A stretch of 64,000 nucleotides of DNA, taken from Ailurus styani (lineage: Eukaryota; Chordata; Mammalia; Carnivora; Ailuridae). Shown here piece by piece: positions 24,491 through 37,400 of this stretch (position 1 is the stretch's first letter; every line of letters starts with the position of its first letter). The stretch is taken from positions 223,783 through 287,782 of the forward strand of contig LNAC01000687.1 in assembly GCA_002007465.1 (NCBI GenBank), in the 5' to 3' direction. A program made the translations under genes and the position numbers. Under the pieces are notes generated by a model. The model searched no databases, was not told where the DNA came from, and saw only the letters and a program-made list of their open reading frames with translations.

Positions 24491-26946
24491 AGTGGGACAG
24501 TAGTCACTCGCACTCCTGGGACCTCACCCCGTCATGTATCTCAAGCCCCAACGGTAGGCCCCAAATTGTCCCTGGTGCCCCGGCCGCCACCAGACCGGGC
24601 CCTTCTGTGTTTGTTGGAAGATTTGCTCCATGCCAGCTTGGGGCAGCTGGCCCCACAGGGTGGGGGCACGTGTCCTGCCTGGAACCATCTGTTTCCACTG
24701 TGAGTCAGGCACTCCAGGCAGGCTCCCCCGCCAGGGACTTCAAAACGGCCACCTGTCTCTGCCTTACCAACCCTGAGCTCTCCTAGGGCCAGGGGCCTCC
24801 CAGAGGCCCTGCACAGAGGGGTCAGGCCTCAGCTCAGCTCTGAGCCAGTCCCTGCCTTATGGGACCCTCAGGACTGACTTTGAGCCGAACATGGACCAGC
24901 TTAGGATGTGGATGAGATGGGTGGGTATCGCCTAAAATTCTATCTGCGCCCTGTGCATCTGCAGGGCATGCAAGAGCCACACAGGGAGGGGGACCTGCCG
25001 GGGGGTGTGGGTGCCCCCTTTGCAGACCGGGCTTGGTGGCGGCGTGTGCCCAGGGCTACTTGGGACAGACATGGGACATCACTGAACTCGTCTTGGAGGG
25101 GTCAGGTCTGAGGAAGCAAAGAACACACTTCTGTGGGATACCAGTGGGCTGACGGCCACACCCAAGGCAGATGCCCTTGCCCGGGGAGGTAGGGTGAGTA
25201 GACTGAGGTACGGACAGAACCAGGGTGCACAAGAATCACACTGAGCCAGGACTGGGCCCAGATCGGCATGGCTGCAGTGCCCATACCCCACATGGCCCGA
25301 GGGCTGGGAAGAGGCCCATCTGGCCCCAGGGTGGGACATGAGTCCAGGGAAGAGGGGATATTGTCACCTGGCTGGTCACAACACGGAGCAATGAGAAACG
25401 GAAACAAAGAGCACAGAACCCTGAGGACGAGATGAAGAAGAACCAGTGGGAGAAGTGTGGGAGCCAGTGAAGCCCAGAGGGGGCACTCACAGCCCCATCC
25501 CACAGGGGAGGAGCCTGGTCACAGGCTGGGGGTCACCCTCTGGGTGCCACCGAGCACTCACATTCAGGGAGCACAAACTCGGGAGGTCCCATTGACTATG
25601 CGATGATGTTACTTTGAGGAAGCCCTGCTCCTTTTCGCTAATTTGGTCCCACAGTGAGACCTATTTCAGAGTCACCAGCCAGGAAAGGGCCTCTCCGCAA
25701 TTAGGGCCAAAGCCTGGGATAGGCATTTCAGTAGCCCTCCCCAGGGTCAGGACCAGAGCAGTCACCAGGAGGAACTTGGATATGGGTGTCCAGGATTTGG
25801 GATGGTGTAGCCACCAAAGAGACCATGGGTGCCCAAGCCAGCAGGGTGAGCAGGAAGGGACAGCTGGGCTGGGCTGTAAAGGACAAGGAGAGGGGACCAA
25901 GTCCCAAGCTGGAGGACTCTTTGGGTGCCCCAGGCCCATGTCCCTTCCTATCCCACCTGGATCCCTTCCCCTGGGTCTCTCCACTGTCCTGTCCCTACGT
26001 CACCTGGCACCCTCCATCCCATAGCCCCTCCTCCTGGGAGTTTGTCTTCCTTCACTGTGGCCCCTCTCTCTGCAGGGACCATCCCACCTGCCTCCTGGCC
26101 CCTGTCCCACCCAGGGCCCCACGGTGCCCATGACCCCCTCATCACAGCTCATTGTGGGCCCATCAGCCGAGAGTCAGAGTCCCCCCCATCAGGCCTGCCA
26201 GGCCTCCCCACCGCCCTTCCAGCCTGCAACACTTAGTTCTTGGGGAGTGTGGTGGCCACTGCCAGCAAGGGGCCCCAGGGGAAATCAGCCAACGCCAATA
26301 AACTTTCTTCAGACACCCCAGCGTCCCAAGTGCACCATCACTCTTCCGCATCGACTGGCCCACAAGGACAGGCCCTTGGCCATCAGCCTCCCCCCCTGGA
26401 AGCTGGCCTCCACTGCCCCTCCCCGACCAGCGCGGGAGCCCCCAGTGCCCTCCCACATTCGGCAGCAGGGACTGGCTCCATTACCACGGCCGCAGCCTGG
26501 GGTCCGGCATCACCTGGCAGGAGGAGGGGGCGGCTGGTGGGGGCAGTGCCCGCCACCCCACCAGCCTGACATTTCCAAACAGGCCGGCAGCCTTTCCTCA
26601 GCAAGCAGAACAAGTGCTGTCAGCAGCTCCCCAGGCTCCAAATGCCAGCGTGGCCGCCCAAGCATGGCAGGGAGAGGCCCAGCAGCCCCTCTGGAGTCAG
26701 GCAGCCCAGCAAGAGCCCGGCAGCACGGGGTGCTGGGGGGGATCCTAGAGCTGGTCTCCTTGACACACCACCCTGGGGATGGGGGCCAGCTCCGGTCTCT
26801 GCCAAGTGCAAGCGTACAGGCTTGCCTCCTGGCCAAGAGCTGGAAGGGGTCCCCTCAGCCACCTCCACCTTCCCCCATGGCAAGCATCTGGCTGCAGAAC
26901 AGGGGGGAATGGGGGTTCTGGCTTTCTCCTCCCCACCCCTGCGCAT

Positions 26947-26986
26947 GGAGCCCAGACCGGCCCCTCCAGACCGGCCCCTCCAGGGA
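26947..26986. repeat. 15-base direct duplication
   Basis: AGACCGGCCCCTCC occurs twice in tandem in GC-rich sequence. Confidence 0.75.
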
Positions 26987-28519
26987 CCCATGTGGTCTGA
27001 GAATCAAAGCCACTTCCACCCCCAAGAGGCTCCAGCCGCTGATTTGGGAAAGGTTTTCCCAGTGGGACAGGAGGGGACAAGGGCCTAGGGCACCCAGGGC
27101 GGCCCCCAGCTTGGGACCTGGTCCACTCTCCTTGTCCAGGAACAGGTGGCCAAGGGTCTCTCTATGGCAAGGTCTCAAAACCTTAACAGACCAAGGGCTT
27201 GGGGATGGCACTTGGTCCATGGGGGAGGCACAGGCCTGGCAGGCCCCACTGGGCAGACCAGAGTAAAGGGTACCAGGAAAGCCAAGGTCAGGAAGCTGCC
27301 ACTGGCCACACAGCATGGGGTGGGGGAGGGGAGTGAGGGCTTGAAGGAGCCAGGTTTGGGCCTGCAGGGTGGGCACCAGGCAGGGCTGCCTCCAGCCTTT
27401 CCGCTGCTGGATGGAAGATGCAGGGGCTGGAGTGGAAGAGAATCCGGCAGGGGTGGCCAACAGTGCTGGGTGAAGAGGGAGAGCCCTTGATGTGTTCCCT
27501 GACAGCCCGGCCTGATCCTCGGCAGAGGAGCCTGGGGGGCCCGTGGGCAGGCCTGGGACGGGCGCCACAGGCTGGTGAGGGGGGACGCTGCTTCGGGGAG
27601 GGGCCAGCTCATCCAGGGGAGAAGGTGGGGGCCAGAGGGCTCGAGACCAAGAGGAGCGCACTCTCCGTGGGGCCAGGTCCCCCCCATTCTCCCCCAACCC
27701 CAGCAAGACGCCTGAGAGAAGGGAGCATGGGCTATCTCTCTCAGAGGAGGCACCATGATCCTTGAGCCCCCACATGGGCTCCAAACCACACTAAGATAAG
27801 GCCGGGACAGGATCGACTCTGCCCACCTTTCCTCCACCTCACCTCCAAGCTCCCAGCACACTACCCATCTCCCGTCCCCAGGAAGAGCCCTCTTAAGACT
27901 CGGCCTGGGGCACCTGCTCAGACTCCTCCCCACAGGAACACCGGGGTCTTCCTCCTCAATACTCCAGAGTCAGTACTCACAGGTCACCGGAGGGAAACCG
28001 AGGGACAGAAGCTCTGCCCAAGGCCATTGCCGGCATGTACCTGTGTTTGTAGATCCGGGCTGGCTGTCCCCTGGCCCGGAGCCCTGGGCGTTCTCACACA
28101 GGGCCAAGCTTCTCTCTTTGTAGTGTGGGACAAAGTTTCCCTTCGTCTCAGGGGTGGGGTGCCTGAGTCAGGAGGCCTTGACCAGGGCCGGCCATGCCCT
28201 GCAGCACATAGGACATGGGGGCCTGTGCTCTCTCCGTGTCTGCGGCCTCTCCCCGCACGGGGCACCTCAACCCCCCCGGGGTCACACCCTCCCAGGGTCA
28301 CAGCCCACACGCAGGAGCACTCCAAGTACAGGCCCTGGGCTCCTCCCTTCTGGGGGCTGCTTCCCAAAAAGCTGAACCCTGACACAGGGACAGGGCCAAA
28401 CGGGCTGGGACCCCTGCTCAGCCTGCCCCCACCCCAGAGGGAAGCCCTGGCCCACCAGGGGTCCCGCTGAGGCCATGGCCACCGGCACCCATTAGCAGGG
28501 CTGCCAGCTCCGAGCGTGA

Positions 28520-28682
28520 GCCAGTTGGTCGCTGATTGATGGGTAATTGTTTTACCTCTGAACAGCCCAAGCCCCATAATTTGGAGGCATAAATCCCAGC
28601 CTGTCGGGCTTGGCTGACATGGAATGACACCCAGAATTAAATGGAAGCATAACAATTAACAACCCATAAAAGTGTTCTGAGC
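28520..28682. promoter_or_regulatory. Candidate conserved element with PBX-HOX type site
   Basis: TGATTGATGGG starts at 28533 and matches the bipartite PBX-HOX core. Further on are GGTAATTGTTTTAC, CATAATTTGG, GCATAAATC, AGAATTAAATGG, AACAATTAAC and CCCATAAAAG. There is high homeodomain-site density in 160 unique bases. Conservation not tested. Confidence 0.4.
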
Positions 28683-29784
28683 AGAGCCCCGCCAACTGGG
28701 GAAGTCTGTCTCCTTATTCTCCGGGTGGGATCCCACGGGCTTACTGGCGTCCGGGGGTGGAGGTAGGGGCAGCCTGATCCCAAATCCCTGAGCCCCAGGG
28801 GCCCAGCTCTCCTCTTGGATCTCCTTTCCACTCACGGTGCCCCCATACAGGTCCGAGGACCTGCCTGCTTCCGCTCTATTCCTGGGGGTGACAGACGCCG
28901 TCAGAGCTCCCCTCCCCCACCCTGCATCCCTCAGGAAGGGGTGTGCTCCACAGGGCTCCCTAGGCACCCCAGGAGACCCAGCCCTAGCAGTCTGCAGCAA
29001 CCCACCTCCTGGTGTAGCCAAGTGGTCTCCTCCCCTCCCAGCTCCTGCCTCTCTGCCCCTGGCTCCCCCCAAGAAGCCCCCACTCCCAGCCAGGGGCGGG
29101 AGCTGCTTGGAGGACCCATGGTTGTCAGCCTGGTAGTCAGTGTGCCCACCACGTGTCTGAGCCTCACTTGTCTGGGTATCACCCCTGCGTTCCCACTGCC
29201 GGTGCCTCTCAGGCCGAGTACTCTCTCCTCTTGCCCTCAGCCCAAGGAGTCCAAGGCTCGCCACAAGGGGGCTTGGCCTCTCCTGGCTTCAGTTTCCTCC
29301 ACGAGTCAAGGCGCCCCTGGTCCTGGACAGTGAAGCCCGCTCCGTGGCTCTCCCCGGTGTGCCCGGTATAAGGCCTTAGCTGGAGAACAAGGCCCCTGAC
29401 GTTGGGGAAGGAGCCTCCAAGCCCCTAGGCCTGGAGGCCCGATAACTGAGCCAGTCCTTGGGCCCAAGTATCCCGCGTGCCCTTGTGCACAAGGATGGGG
29501 GCTGTGGTCTCAGTGGGAGGACCCTCTCCCAGCACACCATGGGGGACACCTGGTGCTGAGGCGCCAGACGGAGCAGGAGGCGCTGTTGGGAGACAGGCCA
29601 AGACTCCACCCCGCCTGGCTCCAAGAGGAGGCTGGGAAGAATTGGAGAGACCCAGCCCAGCCAGTTCCAATGGCGTGATGGTGGCCCTGAGGAGCGGCAC
29701 TGGACTCAGGCCCAGAGGACCCCGGGTGACCACGGGGGACTGGGCGGGGACCCCAAGGCCTGGCCAGAGGTTTAACACCAAAAA

Positions 29785-29970
29785 CTCTTACTGACTTGAT
29801 GCAGAGCCCACTTTAAAAATCAACTTAATAAAAAGCCACTTGCCTAGCATTGGGAACAGTCAAATGGCTGCTGTAACTTAATTGTCTCTGAGCTTTCTGT
29901 TTTGTAACTCGATAATTGTGATTTTGTTTTCTTATTAATGTCATTGTTTTAAACCTCCTCCACCACTTTC
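29785..29970. promoter_or_regulatory. AT-rich islet, candidate conserved noncoding element
   Basis: ACTTTAAAAATCAACTTAAT, GTAACTTAATTGTC, CTCGATAATTGTGATTTTG and CTTATTAATGTCATTG form about 170 bases of AT-rich unique sequence between GC-rich flanks. No repeat family is recognised. Confidence 0.36.
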
Positions 29971-30559
29971 TCTGCTGGGCCTCGGGGTACAGAGCAGAGG
30001 CGGGGCTCCCAGAGGCTTCCTCCAAAGAGGCCAGTAGTTCCAAAGAGACTGCTCTGTTGAAAATGCCCGCCCCGCCGGGCACTCACTGTGGCGGAATGTG
30101 GGAGTGGGATCTCAGGGACAGAAGCTCAGTAGCAGGTGGAGGAGAGCCAAGGGTACCTGCGCAGAAGGGAAGAGCCTGGGCAAAGGCAGGAAGGCATAAG
30201 AACGGGTACTGAGGGAAGTTTGGTGAAGGTCAGATCCTGGGGAGCCAGTGGGGAGGCAGGGGAGAAGTATGAGCTTGACCTGGGATGTGTCACTGAGTTG
30301 AGGGGGTCCTGCAGCCAGAGGGGGCCAAAGGGGCACATCTGGAGGAGAACCGCTCCCACCGGGCTCACTCCCACGCCCACCAAGCCTGCGGGAACAGGGG
30401 CTGGGGCGCCGCCCTTGAGGACATGCACTTGGGGAGGCCACACGGGGCCCCAGGCTCTGCGCCCTGCAGACACCCCTGCCCTCTCCCCAGGCCCTCAGGC
30501 GGGAGCCACACCTGCATTGGGAATTCCGGGCAGGTCCAGCCTGCACAGTGTCGGAGAAA

Positions 30560-30748
30560 TGCAACACAATTAATTAGCCCCTAAAAAAAGCGTTTGAAGT
30601 GTTTATTGCAGGACGGCGCTCCTGGTTTTATAAGCAGATGGGGAAATAAAGTGGTGGGGATGACAAGCCGGGAACAGCTGCACGGGGACCCGGAACCTAA
30701 TTCATAATTCAGCAGACTAATCAGAGAACATCTTCTGCAGGCGCCGTA
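30560..30748. promoter_or_regulatory. AT-rich islet, candidate conserved noncoding element
   Basis: ACAATTAATTAGCC (TAATTA at 30571-30576), GTGTTTATTGC, TTTTATAAGCAG, GAACAGCTGC (E-box), CCTAATTCATAATTC and GACTAATCAG lie within 170 bases. Homeodomain, FOX and E-box motifs recur closely. Strong candidate on composition alone. Confidence 0.4.
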
Positions 30749-30919
30749 ATGAAGGGACGTGAGGCCGCAACTGATGAGCCGCTCCCCGCTGCGCCCCGCT
30801 GCGCCGGCCATGGCAGCCGCTCCCCTGCGCGGCCAGACCCTCAGCAGCCCTGCCCCCCACCCCAGGGCTTGGAGCATGGGCCCGAGTGCCAAGCTCTTGA
30901 CATGAATTTTCTCAGCAGC

Positions 30920-30995
30920 AGCGTTGGTCAGAAACCCATTTTCCAGGAGAGGAAGCTGAGACGTGGGAGGCTGAGTCTGAGTGACAGGTCCTGGC
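30920..30995 (-). mobile_element. MIR fragment
   Basis: AACCCATTTTCCAGGAGAGGAAGCTGAGAC corresponds to the reverse-oriented MIR core (CCCATTTTACAGATGAGGAAACTGAGG). It is diverged. Confidence 0.45.
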
Positions 30996-31306
30996 AGGCC
31001 CACAGACCCCCACCCCTCCAGACTCCCCAAGAGTCTGAGCCCCCCACCCAGGCGGTAGTACCAGAGGTCCCTCCAGCCTCGTGGGGTGTCTTGGGAGAAG
31101 GCTTCACCCACACAGGGAGCCTCTGGCAGAGCCTCCGGTAGACTGAAGAGTCTTCATCTCCCTTGCAGGTCAGGGAGTGGGGTTCGAGACCAGGTGGGCT
31201 GGGCATTTAGAGCTGGGCCAGAGCGGCTGGGTCCCCAGGATGAAGCTGGTGGCTGTATGGAAGGGGGCGGGGGGGAGCCCTGCCACCAGCTGGGCTGGGG
31301 CAGGGG

Positions 31307-31307
31307 N
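31307..31307. other. Single ambiguous base (N)
   Basis: One N lies inside a G-rich run, probably a low-quality base call in homopolymeric sequence. Confidence 0.95.
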
Positions 31308-31339
31308 CAGGGTTGGGGGGGTCTGGGGGGCGGGGACCT

Positions 31340-31440
31340 GAGATAATGGAACATAAAAATTCACATGCATTTTATGAGTCTCCCAGCCCCGACAGGAGTC
31401 TGCGTTCACAGCAGTCGGGGACTGTAAAATACGCAGGATG
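31340..31440. promoter_or_regulatory. AT-rich islet
   Basis: AACATAAAAATTCACATGCA, TTTTATGAGTC and CTGTAAAATACGC include posterior HOX/CDX-like TTTATG cores. Candidate only. Confidence 0.25.
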
Positions 31441-34400
31441 AAATGTCTGTGACAGGCGTAAAGTCCTGGTTTTCTCCTGGGCTGCTGTGGAAACAACGGA
31501 GGCGGAGGGCCTCCCTCACCCTCTCCATGCCCCGCCCGGAGCTCCTCCTCACCCCCAGCTGGGCCCTTCCCCTAAAGGCTCTGTGTTCTTGGTTCTTGTG
31601 GGTGGGCCTGGCAAGACACACAGACTCAGAGAAGAGCCCAACCCATCCTGCCCTGAGCAGCTCGCTCCCCCCAGGGCAAACAGAGGTGGGCAGCTAAATC
31701 GGGCACAGACCTTTCCTAAAACACACATAAAAACATAAATCATATCAAAGTTATTGATGGTGTAACAGAGGAAGGCACAGGCGCGTGATGCCCCAGTGGA
31801 AGAAGGCAGGGGCCTTGCGGAGCTGGGCTTTGAGGCATAGGTAGGAGCTCACCAATGTGAGACTGGCCATCACCATTCCCATTGATGGGATCCAGACTCA
31901 GGTTAGAAAGGGAACCCGGAGTCACACTATGACCCCAATCCCAATGGACACCTCCCCCGTCCCTAGGCCGGCCTGGCTGGGGTCCTTTTCAGGGATCCAA
32001 GCCCCAGAGCCCGAAGTTCCAGCCCTTAGACTAGAGTTGCCGCCTGTCAGGTTACAAGCCAAGGGTGGGGTAATGGGGAAGCAAGCGCCCGGTTACCTGC
32101 CACAGGTGACAAAGCAGCCCAGTCGCTTTTGTGTGCAGTCTGTGGGTTGGAATGTGGGCAGGGCTCTGGGGGACAAGGTCCTGCTCTGTGCGGCGTCCAC
32201 AGAGTTCCTCAGTGGTATTCTGCCTGGCCTTGCCTGACTGGGTCCAGGGCCAGGCTCAGCGGGTTGCCCTCCTCCACACAGCCTCTCCAGGGCTCAAACG
32301 ACCTTTGTGCCAGAGCTGAGAGTAGGAGGTGGCCTCTCCAGGCTTGGAAGGCCCAGGCCGTGGCACGGCGTCAAGCCCACATGACACGGATTCTCAAAGC
32401 TGTCCCCGGCTGCCTCAGAGCAGGTCCGGCCCAGTCCAGAATGTTGGGGGGAGCAAAGGAGCAGAAGCCCACCAAGACCCCAGTCAGGAGCCCACAGCCA
32501 CCAACGTGACTCCCGGAAAATGGGACTAACCGAAGCTCCAGGCAGACCCCTTCACGGGTAGTCTTTCCAGAAAAACGTGAACAGGGAGTGACCCCATGAT
32601 TTCAGCCCGGGGCCAACCCTATCTGAATATTGATGGCAGATGAAACACACGCCAGGATCCCCTCCAGTCCTAAGTAGATAAGGTGTGTGCTAAACCCAGC
32701 GCGGGTCCTCAGGACGTGGAGCAGGGCTAAGGGACCCTCGCCAAGGTGGGTCTCTGTGCTGAAGTCGGACTGGGGTTCTGCCGGCAGGGCTGGCTGCCTT
32801 CCATGCCCCCCGCACGCCCCACCACCAAAGTGACTCCCCCAGTTGGCTCCCTTGGCAGCCGTTTGCCAAGGACACTGGGGCTCGGCCTGGACATAGCCAG
32901 CATATTGTTCTTCTTCCCCTTGGGGGGGCGGGCAGCTTCCTCCTTGTCCCCAGCCCACCCGCTTGAAGAGAGAGACCCTCCTGCCCAGTGGCACCCAGCT
33001 TCCAAGGGGGAGAGCAAGGACACAAAGCCTGGTATCCCTGGCTCTGGGGCCATGTTGTGGCCACAGGCTGGCACCAACTCTTTCGCCCCAGACAGTTGTC
33101 TACAACTTCTGTCCACTCCCGCCACCTGTCACTCTTCCTGCAAGCTGCTGCCCCAAGCGAACTCGCTGCGTTGGTCTCCCTTCCCCAGGCTGCTCCTCCT
33201 GACCTCGGGCTTAGGGCACGAGCAGCCCAGAGCCCCAGGAGGTTAGCCAAAGGCTAAGGCGGTACCTGAGTGTGATGGGGCCACTGTGCAAGGACCCAAT
33301 TTCCGTGGGTCCAGCTGTGGGCGGCCGTCTCACGACCGTGCCGTCTGACCCTAGAGACTGGCCACGGCAATGCCACCTCCGGAGTGCCCAGCAGTGGACG
33401 GAGCCACTCCTGGGCCATGCTCGGCGTGCACACACATTCCCCCCACCGCCCTGCGCCTGTCCCGCGGGGCGGCTCCAGCAGAACAAATCTCGCTGAGCAA
33501 ACACGCCCCGGATTTGCTCTGTGCAAACAGCAGAAACTGCCGCACCACAAATGAGGGGCTCAGAGAATAACTGAATGCACAATGGGCCATGGACGGCTGT
33601 GTCCTTTGGGGCAGGAAAACAGGAGGTGACCCCTCATTCCATGCAGTGCGGGGCATTTCGAGGGGGAGGCATGGGACCCCGGGCCATCTCCTAAGACGTA
33701 CGCTTGCCCAGCCGCTCAGGGGCACTGATAGTTCCTGGAGGTCCATGGGGGGCAGGGTGGACACATTCCCAGTTTCAAGTGGGGACTGAGCAGCATGCTG
33801 TAGAGAACGTGCTGGACCAAGCAGCTCCCGCAACCAGAAATATGCCCTGTGCCCACCACCAGCACAACCAGCCCCACGCTGACTCCCCACCTTGGGGCCG
33901 GGGCCAGTCTTGCCTCGGGGAGTCCCCCAGGCCCCCAGAGGGCAGTCACCACCCATGTGGTGACGCCGCCCCACCCCGCAGAGCTCCCCAGAGAGGTCTT
34001 TCTCCTGTCTACTTTGCTCAGTTCCTCCAGGAATGGAACCCAGACACTGAATTGACAGGCCAACCAGGCCTGACCCCCTCGGTCACTGGAAGAGCCTGTC
34101 CCCAAGGGCTGCCCTGGACAGTGGGCCCATCAGGGTCAGAGCCCACCACCACCCCCAGGTGGGTCCCCACCCAGCTGCCCCCTGGGCCCCAGGGGTCCTC
34201 CTGGAACTTCTAGATCCTGAGGGGCAAAGGCCTCCTCACTGTTGGCCTCTGTGCCCACCGCCCACCCAAGGGATGCCCACCCACACCTCCACCACGGACC
34301 TTTGCCCCCCACACCGAGCCCAACGCAGACCCCCAGGAGGACAAAGCATTTCCGGGGTGGGGGGGTCCTCATGGTCCTTTCTCTAATTTTCTGCATTTTC

Positions 34401-34681
34401 CCATCTCGACACAGGCACACCTTTCCCATGGAGTTGGAACAGAGCATCAACAGGGAAAAACCAGGCTCCCCTCAGGCATGTTGGGGAGCTGGAGGCCCAG
34501 GGCTCAGAGGAGGGTCGGGCTTCCTCCAGGCTAAACTCCAAGCATAGTGGCCCAGTGAAGAACCCCCTCCAGGGTGCAGCGACGGTACCCCCCCTGCACA
34601 CAGCCGTCTGTCCCCAGGGTGAGGGGGATGCTCGGGGCCTCTCCCCAGGGACATGCCAGCCTCATTTCATCGCCCCTGCGA

Positions 34682-34800
34682 CAGTTACATTAACTTGTAT
34701 CTAATGGGACGCTCGGCTGTTGGACATGGAGCAATTCCAGTTTAATTAGGCATCAGGAAGCTGGGCATTAATTAAAGTAACAAAAGACTCAGCACAAAGT
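34682..34800. promoter_or_regulatory. AT-rich islet, candidate conserved noncoding element
   Basis: TACATTAACTTG, TCTAATGGG, CAATTCCAGTTTAATTAGGC and GCATTAATTAAAGTAAC give several TAATTA/TTAATTAA homeodomain sites in 115 unique bases. The flanks are GC-rich. Confidence 0.4.
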
Positions 34801-35434
34801 GGGCCAGGGCTTTTTGGAAAGGCAGCAGCCCCGATCCGCAGAAAAGGCCAGGAGCAAGGCCAGCCCTCCCGGGGCTCCCTCACTCATCCCAAAGTCTCTC
34901 AAAGCCCATCAGCCTGTCTTCAAATCTTCTGTTGCCACCCACTCCTCAGGCCCAAGCACCGAAGGCCACTTGGGGCCTTGCACCCGGACCTCCTGGCCAC
35001 GCATGGCCCAAGGCTACACCACTTTGGGCGTCACATGCTTCCCTCCCAAGAAGGAAGGGCAACAGGGGCCACGTTGGAATTCAGGTAGAGCCCCTCAAAG
35101 TGCTCTCCAGGCCCTGGCAGTCCTAGAGACCTGTCATAGCCCAGCCCAGCTCTGGCCAAAGCCCCCTCCCTACAGCCCCATGCCCCCCTCCCCAAGAGAA
35201 GCCTGACCCCCACTGTGTGCACAGACCACCACTTTCTCCCCATCCAGACAAGCAAAGGGCCTCGGACTCATGGGCAGCCGGAGACAATGACCAAGGGCAG
35301 CGGACACAGAAGACGAGCTCCCGACGTTGCAGCCCGCATGTATGAACTAGAATGACCTTCCTCCCTTCCCCCTCTGCCAGAGCGTCGCTCATCTCCTCGC
35401 CTTCTCCTAGCCCTACCAGGCCTTGGTCCATCCA

Positions 35435-35590
35435 CAGCCACAATCAAGAATCACACAAGGGTTTCCAATCACATGAAGTTTGGCACATTTATGGGAGGGG
35501 CTTTGTGCAACTTTTTAAGGGCAGGAGAGTTGACGGTTTTATATTTCTTTCTCTAAGGAAAAACAGAATACTAGATTAGGTGGCTTACAA
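35435..35590. promoter_or_regulatory. AT-rich stretch, undetermined
   Basis: Lower-GC sequence with CAATCAAGAATCAC, GGCACATTTATGG, CGGTTTTATATTTC and AGATTAGG. It could be an element or an unrecognised old repeat. Confidence 0.2.
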
Positions 35591-36194
35591 TATGACCCCA
35601 GTTTCTCCTCTCCCACCTTCACTATCTCCCAGTGTATCCTCCTGCCCTTGGCCTGCCCTAACGGCCTCATAGGTGTGGTTGCCGACCACCTCCCCCCCCA
35701 CGCCCTCATTGGCCCCAGGACAGGCTCCAGGCTCCAAGGCCAGACTAGAGCGCAAGGTTCTCTAGTTTAAGCCACTTCTCCCAGCCCTGGCTTGGCATCA
35801 CCTCCTTCTTTCCAGAAGTTCTACCTCTGTTGATGTGTCCTGCTCTCCATCCTCACTCTCCCATGGAAACTGAACTAAGAAGTCTAAACTGAGGGGCACA
35901 GTGGTCCACGTGTCTGATGAGCAGCATCACGGGCCCCCTGGGCTAAGTCTAGACCTTGAAAGCCATGTGAGCAAGAGGGATTTACGTCAGGGCCAAGGGC
36001 CCTTCCCTACCTAACTGGATCATCGGGTGGCTGACTGGTCAGGAGCTGCGGACCTCAGTGAGACTCGGCCAGGGGTCCCCACTGCAATAGCAGGAGGATC
36101 CTAGCCACACAACGATATCAAGCCACCTCCATGAGGCATTTGCTTCAAACACCCTGAGACACACACTTTTTGGAAACTTCCAAATCTCCTAACA

Positions 36195-36300
36195 GCCCTT
36201 GTTTCTGTGAGCAACCGGGGCTCAGCCAGGAGGTGACAATTCAGGGACACTTGGCCAGGAAGTGGCAGAGCCATCCCTCCTAGAGGGTCTGGAAGTAGGT
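36195..36300 (-). mobile_element. MIR fragment
   Basis: A CCGGGGCTCAGCCAGGAGG segment, then GACACTTGGCCAGGAAGTGG and GCAGAGCC, follows the reverse-oriented MIR order (GAGGCTCAGAGAGG, ACTTGCCCAAGGTCAC, AGTGGCAGAGCC). Confidence 0.45.
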
Positions 36301-36394
36301 TCTGAACAAGGCCTGAGGGGTCCCGGGCCGGAGCATAGGCTTCTCACCGCCGTAGGGTCCGGGCCTGCTCTACCCTGAGACAAATGCTCCATGC

Positions 36395-36512
36395 TCTCAT
36401 ATCGACATTTCCCATAATGATGATCATATTTTCCCCATCGGTCGAGACCTGAATCAATGGCATTTGAGTAATTGGAGATTGATTTTAATTAAGTCTCAGA
36501 AGTTTTGTGACC
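36395..36512. promoter_or_regulatory. AT-rich islet, candidate conserved noncoding element
   Basis: CCCATAATGATGATCATATT, TGAATCAATGGC, GAGTAATTGG, AGATTGATTT and the palindrome TTAATTAA at 36485-36492. Homeodomain and PBX-like cores are dense in 110 unique bases. Confidence 0.4.
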
Positions 36513-37334
36513 GCGCCTTAAAGGACTCCTTTCTCCTGGCTGTGGAGGAAGTCATGGGAACGGGATCCTGGTCTTGCCTGACCTTAAGGAGGGGCCGGGG
36601 CTGCCTCTGGGGGTGTCCTTGGGCCCTGGCCTGAGACTTGAGTCCCCTCCGGTCCCTCCCCAAGATCAACCCCATCTTTTGTCCCAGCCAGGTCTGAGTC
36701 TCAGCCCACGGCGCAGGGCTGGCTGGGGTGGGGCCCAGTTGGGATTCGAGGGTCGATTCTGGGGAAAGAGCCTCATGGGTGGAGGCAGGGCCCTCTCCCA
36801 GGCCTCACTTCCACAGCTGGATCTTGGACAGTGCCCCATGCTGGGCGCCGTGTCTCTCCCCTCCCTGACCCCAATTCCCTCAAATGTAAAGTAGGGTCAT
36901 ACTGCACCCCCCCACTACCCACCCAGTGACCCAGGCCCCACCCCCAGAGAGCATTACCACCTTGTTTCTCCTCTGCCTTCTGATGGGATTGTCCATGCAG
37001 AACATGCAGTCCAAGCCTGCTTCTGCCCAAACATCATCTTCTAGCATTTCCACCATCCCTAGGGCATGGGCTATCCCAGCACTGTCCTGATCACATACAC
37101 TGACCACAGGACACAGAGGGCTCCTGTGGGTTCCCTGCTCGGTAAACCCCCCACCAGCTGTCTTCTGGGGCAGGCCACTGCCCCTGCCGACCCTCCAGAC
37201 CCTGCCCAAGGCTCCCCACCCAGCCTCCCACAGCCCACTCACTTCTGGGGGCCCCACGCCTCCCCAGCTGCCCCAGCAATCTCCCACCACCCACCAGCCC
37301 CACAGGAAGGTTTAATGCCACAGAGGAGAGAAGG

Positions 37335-37400
37335 TCATTAGCAGGAATGTATTATTAATGAGGAGGCCTAATTAACCAGACCGCTGAATCACTTGGTCTC
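37335..37400. promoter_or_regulatory. AT-rich islet
   Basis: GTCATTAGC, GGAATGT (TEAD core), ATTATTAATGAGG and CCTAATTAACC lie in 60 bases. Candidate homeodomain/TEAD element, inferred. Confidence 0.33.

Noticed and set aside
26124..27266. 380-codon plus-strand frame
   Set aside because: No domain or splice context, low-complexity Pro/Ser/Gly composition, and open frames on the opposite strand; explained by GC richness.
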